From NCBI RefSeq assembly GCF_020829665.1, contig NZ_JAIVFT010000001.1:496001-560000 (forward strand): a DNA stretch of 64,000 nucleotides. Reading direction: 5' to 3'. Both the position numbers and the translations under genes were made by a program. Under the pieces are notes generated by a model. It was not told where the DNA came from and did no database searches. It worked only from the letters and a program-made list of their open reading frames with translations. Shown here piece by piece: positions 17,401-24,893 of this stretch. Within the stretch, counting starts at the first letter, position 1; each line of letters opens with the position of its first letter. Origin of the DNA: Nostoc sp. CHAB 5824. Lineage in GTDB: Bacteria > Cyanobacteriota > Cyanobacteriia > Cyanobacteriales > Nostocaceae.

Positions 17401-18084
17401 GGCGTGGTATTTAGTCCCGACGGTCAAATTATTGCTTCTGCCAGCGGTGACAAGACGGTGAAGTTGTGGAATCGCAACGCGCAACTGTTACAAACTCTCC
17501 AAGGTCATAGCGATTCGGTTTTTGGCGTGGCATTTAACCCCGACAATCAAACCATTGTCTCTGCCAGTGATGACAAGACGGTGAAGTTGTGGAATCGCAA
17601 CGGGCAACTGTTAAAAACTCTCCAAGGTCATAGCGATTCGGTTTTGGACGTGGCATTTGGCCCTAACGGTCTAATAATTGCCTCTGCCAGTTATGACAAT
17701 ACGTTGAAGTTGTGGAATCGCAACGGGCAAGTCTTACAAACTCTCCAAGGTCATAGCAATTCGGTTTTGGACGTGGCATTTAGCCCCGACGGTCAAACCA
17801 TTGCCTCTGCCAGTGATGACAAGACGGTGAAGCTGTGGAATCGTAACGGGCAAGTCTTACAAACTCTCCAAGGTCATAGCAATTCGGTTAAAGGTGTGGC
17901 ATTTAGCCCCGACGGTCAAACCATTGCCTCTGCCAGTTCAGACAACACGGTGAAGCTGTGGAATCTCAATTTGGATGATTTAATGGTTAAGGGTTGTGCT
18001 TGGGTGCGCGATTATTTGCAAAACAACCCCAATGTGAATGAGAAGGATAAGCATTTATGTGATGATATTGGCATACGCAGGTAA
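14395..18084 (+). CDS. AAA-like ATPase with coiled coil and 14 WD40 repeats
   Basis: 1229 aa from GTG at 14395, overlapping the TIR gene by 8 bp. N-terminal AAA_35-type ATPase: P-loop TPRQMGKSSLM near residue 43 and Walker B-type QVVIFVDEIDS near 137. A run of 40 residues near 252-292 (PPTPLKKGG...PPLKRGVRG) is translated from an inserted palindromic element. A membrane span (YVAVLLVFSVLMTGVAVYV, near 411) and a long Lys/Glu/Ala coiled coil (430-580) lead into 14 WD40 repeats of 41 residues, enough for two seven-bladed propellers, each with GHS...VAFSPDGQTIASAS...DKTVKLW. The C-terminus is the usual WVRDYLQNNPNV tail. Likely a membrane-anchored sensor or scaffold acting with the TIR protein. 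Confidence 0.88.
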   Translation: MVNPSIYTVGGTVQAGGGIYIPRQADEELFSLCRLGTFAYVLTPRQMGKSSLMVRTAQTLTDEGIRSVIVDLQELGANVTAEQWYFGFLVKLEDQLMLDTDVVSWWQEHQHLGVSQRLTQFFERVLLAEVEGQVVIFVDEIDSTLSLDFTDDFFIAIRYLYVARATNPEFGRLSFVLMGVATPGDLISDAKRTPFNIGQRVDLTDFTFEEALPLAEGLRLPSDEAKQILGWVLKWTGGHPYLTQRLCGALVLIPPTPLKKGGNELPGLEISSTTFSKSSIFPPLKRGVRGDRVLSAGDIDRIVNSTFFGAMSEQDNNLQFVRDMLTKRSPDPQVLTIYRQIRCGKRTVVDEEQSLAKSHLKLSGVVRRENNVLRVRNQIYRQVFDYKWINKHLPFNLRDRWEQLKPALPYVAVLLVFSVLMTGVAVYVNDQRLIVEDARDREEQQRLEAENQRNEAKRQAKNARTQQKKAEEQSREAEKQKRIANQESERAKKGEEQAKSAQQLAEERRAKLANALDKTRTAEQLAKDRQADAEKQRDFAKLKEQEATAAKADADKRRINAEIRVDSLKSQNLLAANLEIDALLAGLKVGKQLKTPNKNVESDTRVLAVATLQQVIYKVKERNRLEGHSNWVRGVTFSPDGKTIASASGDKTVKLWNRNGQLLQTLQGHSSEVFGVAFSPDGQTIASASDDKTVKLWNRNGQLLKTLQGHSDSVNGVAFSPDGQTIASASDDKTVKLWNRNGQLLQTLQGHSNWVNGVAFSPDSQIIVSASSDNTVKLWNRNGQLLQTLQGHSNSVFGVAFSPDGQTIASASRDKTVKLWNRNGQLLQTLQSHNNWVRGVAFSPDGQTIASASRDTTLKLWNRNGQLLQTLQGHSSEVFGVAFSPDGQTIASASYDNTVKLWNRNEQLLQTLQGHSDWVWGVAFSPDGQTIASASDDKTVKLWNRNGQLLQTLQGHSNWVRGVTFSPDGQTIASASGDKTVKLWNRNGQLLQTFQGHSDLVWGVVFSPDGQIIASASGDKTVKLWNRNAQLLQTLQGHSDSVFGVAFNPDNQTIVSASDDKTVKLWNRNGQLLKTLQGHSDSVLDVAFGPNGLIIASASYDNTLKLWNRNGQVLQTLQGHSNSVLDVAFSPDGQTIASASDDKTVKLWNRNGQVLQTLQGHSNSVKGVAFSPDGQTIASASSDNTVKLWNLNLDDLMVKGCAWVRDYLQNNPNVNEKDKHLCDDIGIRR
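15150..15268. mobile_element. Palindromic element inserted in frame in the AAA-WD40 gene
   Basis: 119 bp flanked by GATCCCCCCAACCCCCC and the near-complement GGGGGGTTAGGGGGGATC, with inner CCTTAAAAAGGGG hairpins on both sides. The same sequence family occurs between genes at about 45715-45832. Here it reads through without a stop and adds about 40 residues (LIPPTPLKKGG to PPLKRGVRGDR) between the conserved LCGALV and GDIDRIVNSTFFG segments. Confidence 0.85.
16261..17970 (+). repeat. WD40 coding repeat, 14 units of 123 bp
   Basis: Fourteen tandem 123-bp units coding 41-residue blades. DNA identity between units is very high; most differences fall in the codons after GGTCATAGC and in the two codons before GACAAGACGGTGAAG. 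The variation is thus concentrated at the positions that face the propeller top. Such homogeneity indicates recent amplification or ongoing gene conversion. Confidence 0.9.
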
Positions 18085-18088
18085 TAAA

Positions 18089-18173
18089 CCTCTCCCTGCG
18101 TTGAACTAAAGTTCAAGTCTTTCCCTTTCCGAGTCGGAGAGGGACGGTTTTACGTAGTAAAACCAGGGAGAGG
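18089..18173. repeat. Palindromic element after the AAA-WD40 gene
   Basis: CCTCTCCCTG at the left and CAGGGAGAGG at the right, with inner hairpins TTGAACT/AGTTCAA and GGTTTTAC-GTA-GTAAAACC, then TCTTTTG. It starts 5 bp after the stop codon region and could also end transcription. Confidence 0.65.
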
Positions 18174-18347
18174 TCTTTTGATTGAGCTATGCAAAGAGAT
18201 TTTAGTAATCGATCGCCCGAACTTAGGATAAAGCGAACCTGTATGATTTCAGATGATGATGCGTCATCAAATAACTCGTCGTTGCGATCGCTCTTGCTGT
18301 AATTTTAGAAATTATTCTGACTCGGAGAGTTCACCAATTCTGCTGTA

Positions 18348-18491
18348 TTAACCTTGATTTTGCGCTAACCAAGCTTCTAAATCGGTTAAATCCGAAAAAT
18401 TAAGTAAAGCCTCAGCTAAATCATCCAACTGTGTTGAGTCTAAAGCTTGAATTTTCAATAGCTGTGCAGGTGGAACAGTTCCGACTTTATG
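18348..18491 (-). pseudogene. DUF4351 C-terminal remnant
   Basis: A 47-codon frame with no start codon reads KVGTVPPAQLLKIQALDSTQ and continues LDDLAEALLNFSDLTDLEAW to LAQNQG, then TAA. This matches the pattern of the DUF4351 domain that ends many cyanobacterial Rpn/PD-(D/E)XK transposase-like proteins (QLExLxEALLxFxxxxDLxxWL). A stop codon lies two codons upstream of the visible part. The rest of the gene is absent, so it is a decayed fragment. The remaining 18174-18347 and 18492-18595 hold nothing I recognise. Confidence 0.75.
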
Positions 18492-18595
18492 TTAATGCAT
18501 CGGCTTACATTAAAAACGCTACGCTTTTACGCAAAACTGTACTAAGAAACTACGTAAGCGTAGCCGTCGTAAACATTGCTCATTCATCACCAACA

Positions 18596-19468
18596 CTATA
18601 AATACTTCTGCAACAATAACCCTAACTTTTGCTTCGTCGCTGCTGGTGCTTTATCCAACTGAGTCAAAATCGCATATTGCAATGCCGAATGCGCCTCACT
18701 CGGCGGTGGATTTTCACTCAAGCGCCGCACAGTTTCTTGAATCACCTTTTGAGCATTCACAGCATTCCGCAGCAAATTGCCAATCACCATCTCCACCGTC
18801 ACACTGTCATGGTCTGGATGCCAACAATCATAATCTGTCACCAGCGCTAAAGTTGCATAAGCAATTTCCGCTTCCCTTGCCAACTTCGCCTCTGGTAAAT
18901 TCGTCATCCCAATGATTGTTGCACCCCAACTGCGGTAAAGATTCGATTCCGCCTTAGTGGAAAAAGCTGGGCCTTCCATGCACACATAAGTGCCGCCGCG
19001 ATGGAGAGTAACTTCTGGTAAATTGAGAGATGCGATCGCATCTGCCAACACAACAGCCAAATTCTTACAAATCGGATCGCCAAAGGCAATGTGAGCAACA
19101 ATTCCCTCACCGAAAAACGTTGAAATTCGATTTTTCGTTCTGTCAATAAACTGATCCGGCACCACCATATCTAGTGGTTTCGCCTCAGCTTTCAAAGAAC
19201 CCACAGCACTAGCTGAAATTAAATACTCCACACCCAATTGCTTCATCGCATAGATATTAGCGCGAAACGGTAACTCAGAGGGTAACAGCGTATGATTGCG
19301 GCCATGACGCGCTAAAAAAGCTACTCGTGTACCATCCAAAGTCCCCAGAATCAAAGCATCAGATGGTGAACCAAAGGGGGTTTGGACATGCACCTCTTCG
19401 ACATCTTTGAACGCGTCCATTTTATACAGACCACTGCCACCAATAATCCCAATACTAGCTTGAGCCAT
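18596..19468 (-). CDS. mtnP: S-methyl-5'-thioadenosine phosphorylase
   Basis: 290 aa, the usual length. It phosphorolyses methylthioadenosine to adenine and methylthioribose 1-phosphate in methionine salvage. Visible signatures: [10 protein letters not shown] at the N-terminus, [20 protein letters not shown] (phosphate-binding), [26 protein letters not shown] (substrate-binding) and [20 protein letters not shown] with [11 protein letters not shown], the MTAP-type rather than purine nucleoside phosphorylase-type pattern. The start MAQASIGII at 19468 agrees with the family N-terminus. Confidence 0.95.
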   Translation of the reverse strand: MAQASIGIIGGSGLYKMDAFKDVEEVHVQTPFGSPSDALILGTLDGTRVAFLARHGRNHTLLPSELPFRANIYAMKQLGVEYLISASAVGSLKAEAKPLDMVVPDQFIDRTKNRISTFFGEGIVAHIAFGDPICKNLAVVLADAIASLNLPEVTLHRGGTYVCMEGPAFSTKAESNLYRSWGATIIGMTNLPEAKLAREAEIAYATLALVTDYDCWHPDHDSVTVEMVIGNLLRNAVNAQKVIQETVRRLSENPPPSEAHSALQYAILTQLDKAPAATKQKLGLLLQKYL

Positions 19469-19608
19469 GATCCTGAACCTGTTCCTTGCTGATCTGCTAT
19501 GTTATTTTACCGAAAAGGGGAGTAGCACAGAAGCCAATAAACAAAGCGATGTCTACGCTACGCTATTGAATTATTACCCATTAATTGTTTGCGTGCAGAT
19601 ATAAGTCA

Positions 19609-19713
19609 TCACTCAGTTATTCGAGCCTTGATTATCAAATCTTTAGCAATCAAATCTCCGATAATTTTTGCAGATTGATGTTTATAATCAGCCCTTAAGT
19701 TAATTGTCACCAT
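19609..19713 (-). CDS. Possible 34-aa ORF or gene remnant
   Basis: ATG-started frame MVTINLRADYKHQSAKIIGD followed by LIAKDLIIKARITE and TGA. Composition is protein-like, but there is no ribosome-binding site. It lies in the 374-bp gap between mtnP and the metallophosphoesterase gene; the rest of the gap holds nothing I recognise. Confidence 0.25.
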   Translation of the reverse strand: MVTINLRADYKHQSAKIIGDLIAKDLIIKARITE

Positions 19714-19842
19714 AGCGTTTAATCTATTCTTAATGTATACAAATGTTAAGTATACGCACTCTTACGCAGCGAAACAAAGCAAGCGTTATACTTTTGGGAA
19801 AAGACTTGTTTTAACCCCTGCTTTTAACATTTTCATAAATCA

Positions 19843-20967
19843 ATGGCTCTCAATTTTCGCTTTGCGGTAGTCAGCGACTTACACCTGGCACTTCCCCACA
19901 CAATCTGGGATCATCCCAGCCGGTTCCATCTGGTAGAAGTCAGTATCTCGGCGTTTCAAAGTGTACTAGAACATTTAACACAACTCGATTTAGATTTCTT
20001 GTTGTTGCCAGGAGATTTAACCCAGCACGGCGAACCAGAGAACCACGCCTGGTTGCAACAATGTTTAGCCCAGCTACCTTTTCCCGTTTATGTTGTTCCT
20101 GGTAATCATGATGTTCCTGTGCTGTTGGCTGATCAGCAATCAATTGGTTTTGCGGATTTTCCCTACTATTACACAAAGTTTGGTTATGAAGATCCCCAGC
20201 AGATTTACTACATTCGTCAGTTATTGCCTGGAGTTAAGCTGATTGGACTGAATTCTAACTCCTTTAATGACCAGGGTGAGCAGGTGGGGTATTTGGATGC
20301 CAAGCAGCTACGGTGGTTAGAAGAGGTGTTGGCGGCGTCTGGTGATGAATTAGTTCTGGTGATGGTGCATCATAATGTGGTGGAGCATTTGCCCAATCAA
20401 TCGAGCCATCCACTAGCAAATCGATACATGTTGGCGAATTCAGCAGAACTATTGCAGTTGCTAAGGCGCTACGGAGTGAAACTAGTGTTTACCGGGCATT
20501 TGCACGTACAGGATATTGCTTACTCAGATGGAGTATATGATATTACCACTGGTTCTTTAGTTAGCTATCCTCACCCTTATCGGGTGCTAGAGTTTCATCG
20601 GGATAACCAAGGTAAAGAATCGTTGCAAATTTTATCCCATCGGGTAGAGTCAGTGCCTGAGTTCCCCGACTTGCAAGAGTCATCGCGGCAGTGGATGGGC
20701 GATCGCTCTTTTCCCTTCCTAATCAAGCTACTAACTCACTCTCCATTAAACTTACCATTATCACAGGCAAAAGAATTAGCACCTAGTTTGCGCGAGTTCT
20801 GGGCAACTATTGCCGATGGAGATGCGGTATTAGATTACCCTCACTTTCCGCTAGAAGTGCAGCGTTACATTCAGTCCTATGGTGCATTGGCGCAGCCCAA
20901 CCCAGGCATGGCTACTAGTGGAACTCTTACCCTGATTGATAATAACAGCACACTTTTGCTGAGTTAG
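19843..20967 (+). CDS. Calcineurin-like metallophosphoesterase
   Basis: 374 aa. The five metal-binding blocks are all visible: AVVSDLHLA (near residue 8), LLPGDLTQHGE (near 53), VPGNHDVP (near 85), MVHHNV (near 169) and FTGHLHVQD (near 210). This fits the cyclic-nucleotide phosphodiesterase (CpdA/Icc-like) branch. A C-terminal extension of about 120 residues after the catalytic domain (VESVPEFPDL to the end) is of unknown role. No signal peptide, so cytoplasmic. Start ATG at 19843 (MALNFRFAVVSDLH). Confidence 0.9.
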   Translation: MALNFRFAVVSDLHLALPHTIWDHPSRFHLVEVSISAFQSVLEHLTQLDLDFLLLPGDLTQHGEPENHAWLQQCLAQLPFPVYVVPGNHDVPVLLADQQSIGFADFPYYYTKFGYEDPQQIYYIRQLLPGVKLIGLNSNSFNDQGEQVGYLDAKQLRWLEEVLAASGDELVLVMVHHNVVEHLPNQSSHPLANRYMLANSAELLQLLRRYGVKLVFTGHLHVQDIAYSDGVYDITTGSLVSYPHPYRVLEFHRDNQGKESLQILSHRVESVPEFPDLQESSRQWMGDRSFPFLIKLLTHSPLNLPLSQAKELAPSLREFWATIADGDAVLDYPHFPLEVQRYIQSYGALAQPNPGMATSGTLTLIDNNSTLLLS

Positions 20968-21095
20968 GAGCGATCAGTGTCCGTGTGAAGGTAACTTTTT
21001 TGTTTGGGTTAACAGCTTGGTGACTTTTTAGATAGCGATCGCTCCTACCATAATTCTCCTATCAAAAGTTACCAAGACGCGGGCAACTCTTGTAC

Positions 21096-21115
21096 AGACG
21101 CGATTAATCGCGTCT
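21096..21115. terminator. Palindrome between convergent genes
   Basis: AGACGCGATTAATCGCGTCT is a perfect 20-bp palindrome lying directly next to the stop codon of the deaminase gene and downstream of the metallophosphoesterase. It may terminate from both sides; upstream, GGTAACTTTT (20990) and AAAAGTTACC (21063) form a wider inverted pair. Confidence 0.5.
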
Positions 21116-21547
21116 CTAATTACCGATATCTTCATTCCAAAGTTCCGGGTTAGTTTCAATAAACTCACTCATCATTTGTTCACAATCGTCAAGATTAAGA
21201 TCAATTACTTCCACACCGTGGGATACCATAAATTCTTTAGCACCAGGAAAAGTTCTGGATTCTCCAACGATGACTTTTTTAATTCCAAATTGTACCACTG
21301 CCCCAGCGCATAGGTAACACGGCATTAAAGTTGAATAGAGTATTGTACCTCTGTAGCTGCCAACTCTCCCAGCATTGCGGAGACAATCGATTTCCGCATG
21401 AGTCACAGGATCTGCGTCTTGTACACGTTTATTGTGTCCTCTGCCGAGAATTTTCCCATCCTTGACGAGAGCTGAACCAATGGGAATTCCACCTTCTTGT
21501 CTGCCTTGTTTTGCTTCTTGAATAGCAGCTTCCATAAACTCATCCAT
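21116..21547 (-). CDS. Cytosine deaminase, yeast Fcy1 type
   Basis: 143 aa from the ATG at 21547, chosen because AAAAGGAG lies just upstream; an upstream in-frame ATG at 21574 would overlap the divergent gene. Zinc site residues are His and Glu in VTHAEID and the two Cys of MPCYLC. The general pattern GGIPIGSALVKDGKILGRGH, the motif YSTLMPCYLCAGAVVQFGI and the C-terminal WNEDIGN match fungal-type cytosine deaminase more than bacterial CodA or tRNA deaminase TadA. It converts cytosine to uracil for pyrimidine salvage. Only 15 bp separate its start from that of the nucleoside hydrolase. Confidence 0.85.
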   Translation of the reverse strand: MDEFMEAAIQEAKQGRQEGGIPIGSALVKDGKILGRGHNKRVQDADPVTHAEIDCLRNAGRVGSYRGTILYSTLMPCYLCAGAVVQFGIKKVIVGESRTFPGAKEFMVSHGVEVIDLNLDDCEQMMSEFIETNPELWNEDIGN

Positions 21548-21562
21548 ATTAATTCTCCTTTT

Positions 21563-22486
21563 ATGACAAAACAACTAGTATTAATGGATCATGATGGCGG
21601 TGTAGATGATTATTTAGCAACTATGCTGCTGTTGACGATGGATCATATTGAACTCCTTGGTGTTGTCGTCACTCCAGCCGATTGCTACGTTCAACCAGCT
21701 GTTAGCGCCACACGTAAAATTATAGATTTGATGGGATTTTCTCATATCCCGGTTGCAGAAAGCACTGTGCGCGGTATCAATCCATTTCCTACTCTTTATC
21801 GCCGTGATTCGTTTATCGTTGACCATCTCCCCATTCTCAATCAAAGCGAAACCATCACTACGCCTTTGCTTGCCAAAACAGGTCAAGATTTCATGATACA
21901 GGTGTTGCGGGAGGCATCAGACCCCGTAACTTTGATGGTAACTGGGCCGTTGACCACGGTAGCAGTGGCTTTGGACAAAGCACCAGACATTGAAACCAAG
22001 ATTCACAAGATTGTGTGGATGGGGGGTGCATTAAATGTCGGTGGTAATGTGGAAAAAAGTCTGGAAGCAGGACAAGATGGTTCCGCCGAATGGAATGTTT
22101 ATTGGGACGCAATTTCAGCAGCGCGGGTATGGCAAACCCAAATTGAAATTATTATGTGTCCTTTAGATTTAACTAACAATGTCCCAGTTAAATCGGAGTT
22201 AGTGTACAAAATGGGACGACAACGCCACTATCCCGTCTCTGATTTAGCCGGACAATGTTATGCACTAGTTATCCCCCAAGATTATTATTTCTGGGATGTC
22301 TTAGCAACAGCTTATTTGGGACATCCAGAATTTTATCAATTGCGCGAATGGAAAACAGAAATTATCACTACTGGTCTTAGTCAAGGGCGTACTAAAGTAG
22401 TTGCTGGTGGTCGGAAAATTTCTGCGATGGATAAGGTAGATAAAGAGGCTTTTTATGATTACATCTTGCAGCAATGGGCAAGATAA
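21563..22486 (+). CDS. Inosine-uridine preferring nucleoside hydrolase family
   Basis: 307 aa from ATG at 21563 (MTKQLVLMDHDGGVDDY). The calcium and ribose-binding N-terminal motif is DHDGGVDD, a variant of DTDPGxDD. Further family blocks are VMWTGPLTTVA-like MVTGPLTTVAVAL and IVWMGGALNVGGN, and SAEWNVYWDAISAARVW. It hydrolyses the N-glycosidic bond of ribonucleosides, releasing free bases. The divergent cytosine deaminase would use cytosine released from cytidine, so the pair forms a salvage unit. No Shine-Dalgarno is visible before this ATG. Confidence 0.88.
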   Translation: MTKQLVLMDHDGGVDDYLATMLLLTMDHIELLGVVVTPADCYVQPAVSATRKIIDLMGFSHIPVAESTVRGINPFPTLYRRDSFIVDHLPILNQSETITTPLLAKTGQDFMIQVLREASDPVTLMVTGPLTTVAVALDKAPDIETKIHKIVWMGGALNVGGNVEKSLEAGQDGSAEWNVYWDAISAARVWQTQIEIIMCPLDLTNNVPVKSELVYKMGRQRHYPVSDLAGQCYALVIPQDYYFWDVLATAYLGHPEFYQLREWKTEIITTGLSQGRTKVVAGGRKISAMDKVDKEAFYDYILQQWAR

Positions 22487-22515
22487 AAAACTAAAAAATT
22501 AGGTGGCGTGGATAC

Positions 22516-22776
22516 TTAAACTTGTGCCTGCACAACAAAATCCTCAACTTGTCTGATTCGATCCCAATCAATGGCAGCAACCCACAACTTCTCCTCTTCG
22601 GAGAACTGCACTACTCCATCAACTTCCAAATCCTCGCTATATATCGTGAGTAACTGCCCATCTCGTAGCTCAATACTTTGATTGGCCAAGTCTTCGATTG
22701 TACCAATACAGTTCAAACGCAAACGCCCTTCAGCATCAGTATTATGAAAATCTGCAAAAACTCTAGGGGTAATCAT
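22516..22776 (-). CDS. Small hypothetical protein, second of a pair
   Basis: 86 aa, acidic (MITPRVFADFHNTDAEGRLR start; DWDRIRQVEDFVVQAQV end). A beta-rich pattern (GQLLTIYSEDLEVDGVVQFS) suggests a small barrel. No signal peptide. It begins 23 bp after the stop of the 106-aa gene on the same strand, so the two are probably co-transcribed. I recognise no family; a small acidic partner of a basic protein would fit an immunity or antitoxin role, but this is speculation. Confidence 0.6.
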   Translation of the reverse strand: MITPRVFADFHNTDAEGRLRLNCIGTIEDLANQSIELRDGQLLTIYSEDLEVDGVVQFSEEEKLWVAAIDWDRIRQVEDFVVQAQV

Positions 22777-22799
22777 TCTGGTGATCCAAACTATAACTG

Positions 22800-23120
22800 C
22801 TATTTTGCTGGATTAGGAACAGTAGGTGTAAGAAGTTGACTAACTTGCTGCGGGTTTAAACCCCTTAATGTTGCATGATTAGCACTTCTACCGGATGTTC
22901 TGATTACATCACCACCTGCTTGGCGAACCTCGCCAACTGTTGTTACACCAATCTGCCCATGAGGAATACTCGATGCCAACTCCGCTAATGACGATCCTAC
23001 TGCACATTCCACAGAAATTCCTGTTATGCCACTGGGATGAGTACCTATTCCACGTCGAATATCCTCTGGACGATTACGCCCTCCCCGAACTACCAATGCT
23101 TCATCTGGAATTATTGTCAC
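22800..23120 (-). CDS. Small hypothetical protein, first of a pair (toxin-like?)
   Basis: 106 aa starting MTIIPDEALVVRGGRNRPED. It contains GVTTVGEVRQAGGDVIRTSG and ends with HATLRGLNPQQVSQLLTPTV plus PNPAK. The conserved-looking core with Arg, His and Thr residues and the Pro-rich end resemble small effector domains at the ends of polymorphic toxins, but I cannot place it in a family. No signal peptide. It is followed closely by the acidic 86-aa protein. Confidence 0.55.
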   Translation of the reverse strand: MTIIPDEALVVRGGRNRPEDIRRGIGTHPSGITGISVECAVGSSLAELASSIPHGQIGVTTVGEVRQAGGDVIRTSGRSANHATLRGLNPQQVSQLLTPTVPNPAK

Positions 23121-23211
23121 AAGTGTAGTGTTTTTGATTAAAAATTAGAATTTGGCCGGTATTTCATGGATTGCATTGTATGCTACAAATTTAAAGAATC
23201 GTTAGGCTGCT

Positions 23212-24846
23212 ATGCGTAACTATATGTCAATTGAAGTAGTTGAAATTACCTCTGATCAATTAAATCAGATACTTGTAGCTGAGGAAAGCCATTTCCTCGA
23301 CCTAAAGTCGATAGATATACAGCCAGGAAAATTATGTAAGTTTATTGCTGGATTTGCCAATGCAGATGGTGGAGAACTGTTCATTGGCATTGATGAGGAT
23401 ACTGTAGAAGGCAAAAAAACAAGAGCTTGGCGAGGTTTTACTGATCAGGAAGCCGCAAATGGGCATTTACAAATTTTTGAACAACTTTTTCCTTTGGGAG
23501 ATGGTTATTCATATACCTTTCTGATTTCTGAAGGCTGTCCTGGTTTGGTTTTGCAAGTTACTATTTTTAAATCACGAGGAGTAGTGGAGGCTTCGGATAG
23601 TGTTCCCTATTTAAGACGTGGCGCACAAACTCTGCCTATTAAAACTGAACAAGCTTTAGAAAGATTAAGATTTGACAAAGGTATCGAGTCATTTGAGAGA
23701 AAAACTATTGACGTAGAACTGGAGGTAATTACGACATCACAGGTAATGTCTAAATTTATTAGTGCTATAGTTCCAAATAGCGAGGCTGAATTGTGGCTCA
23801 GAAAACAACAATTAATTCAAAAGAATAAACCAACAGTTGCAGGTACTCTACTGTTTGCTGATGAACCTCAAGCTATTTTTCCAAAGCGTTGCGGAATTAA
23901 AATTTATCGATACAAAACAAAGGATATAGAGGGCACAAGAGCTACTCTTGCCTTTGACCCAATAACTATTGAAGGTTGTTTATACGATCAAATTCAGCAA
24001 GCAGTAGCTAAAACAATAGAAATTGTTGAAGAAATTCCAAAAGTAGGAGACACAGGGTTAGAATCAATCAGTTATCCAGAAGAAGCTATTCATGAAATTA
24101 TAACAAATGCTTTGTTACATAGAGACTACAGTATAGTATCTGATACTCATATTCGCATTTTTGACAATAGGATTGAAATTGAAAATCCAGGTAGATTACC
24201 TGGTCATATTACTGTAAAAAATATTCTCAAAGAGCAGTATGCACGGAACGGAGCTATTGTTCGTATAATCAACAAATTTCCCAATCCACCTAATAAAGAT
24301 GTTGGAGAAGGTTTGAATACTGCTTTCCAGGCAATGGCTAGGTTGAGACTGCAACCTCCTGAGATATATGAAACCGAAACCTCTGTAGCTGTACATATTA
24401 AACATGAAGCTCTAGCTTCAGTAGAAGCAACGATAATGTTATATTTAGAAAAGCATAAAGAAATTACTAATAAAATTGCTCGAAATGAAACTGGAATTCG
24501 TTCAGAAGGAACTATCAAACAAGCATTTTATAGGTTAAAAACTAGGGGACTTATTGAGGCTGTTCCTGGGAGAGCAAGAAGTAATGCAGCCTGGCGTAAA
24601 GTTGGAATTAAGCATACAGATTCAGAAAATACAATCTCAATGTATGAAATGTATCCACAGTATGAGCAACTAGTCATGGACTATCTTGTAGATCATGAAG
24701 AAATAGATAATCGTATTGCTCGACAAGTGACTGGGATCGAATCAGGTACAGTAATGAAAAATATTTTTTATAGGTTGCGAAACAAAGGACTTATAAAAAT
24801 TGTGCCAGGGAAATCGCGTATCGATGCCAAATGGTGCAAAATATAA
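23212..24846 (+). CDS. AlbA_2/Schlafen-like regulator with HATPase and two winged helices
   Basis: 544 aa. Residues about 20-135 form an AlbA_2 (divergent AAA_4, Schlafen-like) domain: ESHFLDLKSIDIQPGKLCKF, ANADGGELFIGIDED and VPYLRRGAQTLP. Residues about 290-400 form the RecG-like HATPase_c_4 domain with YPEEAIHEIITNALLHRDYS and GEGLNTAFQAMARL. The C-terminus carries two similar segments of about 60 residues (near 405-464 and 482-544), each with KIARxETGI / RIARQVTGI, FYRLKTRGLIE / FYRLRNKGLIK and VPGRAR / VPGKSR, read as tandem winged helices. Such proteins are usually transcription regulators or accessory-island genes. Confidence 0.82.
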   Translation: MRNYMSIEVVEITSDQLNQILVAEESHFLDLKSIDIQPGKLCKFIAGFANADGGELFIGIDEDTVEGKKTRAWRGFTDQEAANGHLQIFEQLFPLGDGYSYTFLISEGCPGLVLQVTIFKSRGVVEASDSVPYLRRGAQTLPIKTEQALERLRFDKGIESFERKTIDVELEVITTSQVMSKFISAIVPNSEAELWLRKQQLIQKNKPTVAGTLLFADEPQAIFPKRCGIKIYRYKTKDIEGTRATLAFDPITIEGCLYDQIQQAVAKTIEIVEEIPKVGDTGLESISYPEEAIHEIITNALLHRDYSIVSDTHIRIFDNRIEIENPGRLPGHITVKNILKEQYARNGAIVRIINKFPNPPNKDVGEGLNTAFQAMARLRLQPPEIYETETSVAVHIKHEALASVEATIMLYLEKHKEITNKIARNETGIRSEGTIKQAFYRLKTRGLIEAVPGRARSNAAWRKVGIKHTDSENTISMYEMYPQYEQLVMDYLVDHEEIDNRIARQVTGIESGTVMKNIFYRLRNKGLIKIVPGKSRIDAKWCKI

Positions 24847-24893
24847 ACCTGTCTCAAGCATCATTCTTGTTAAAGCCAAAAAACCTATATTGA

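Noticed and set aside
21497..21562. Longer start for the nucleoside hydrolase (adding 22 residues)
   Set aside because: The extension overlaps the deaminase coding region and the family N-terminus begins at MTKQLVLMDHDGG.
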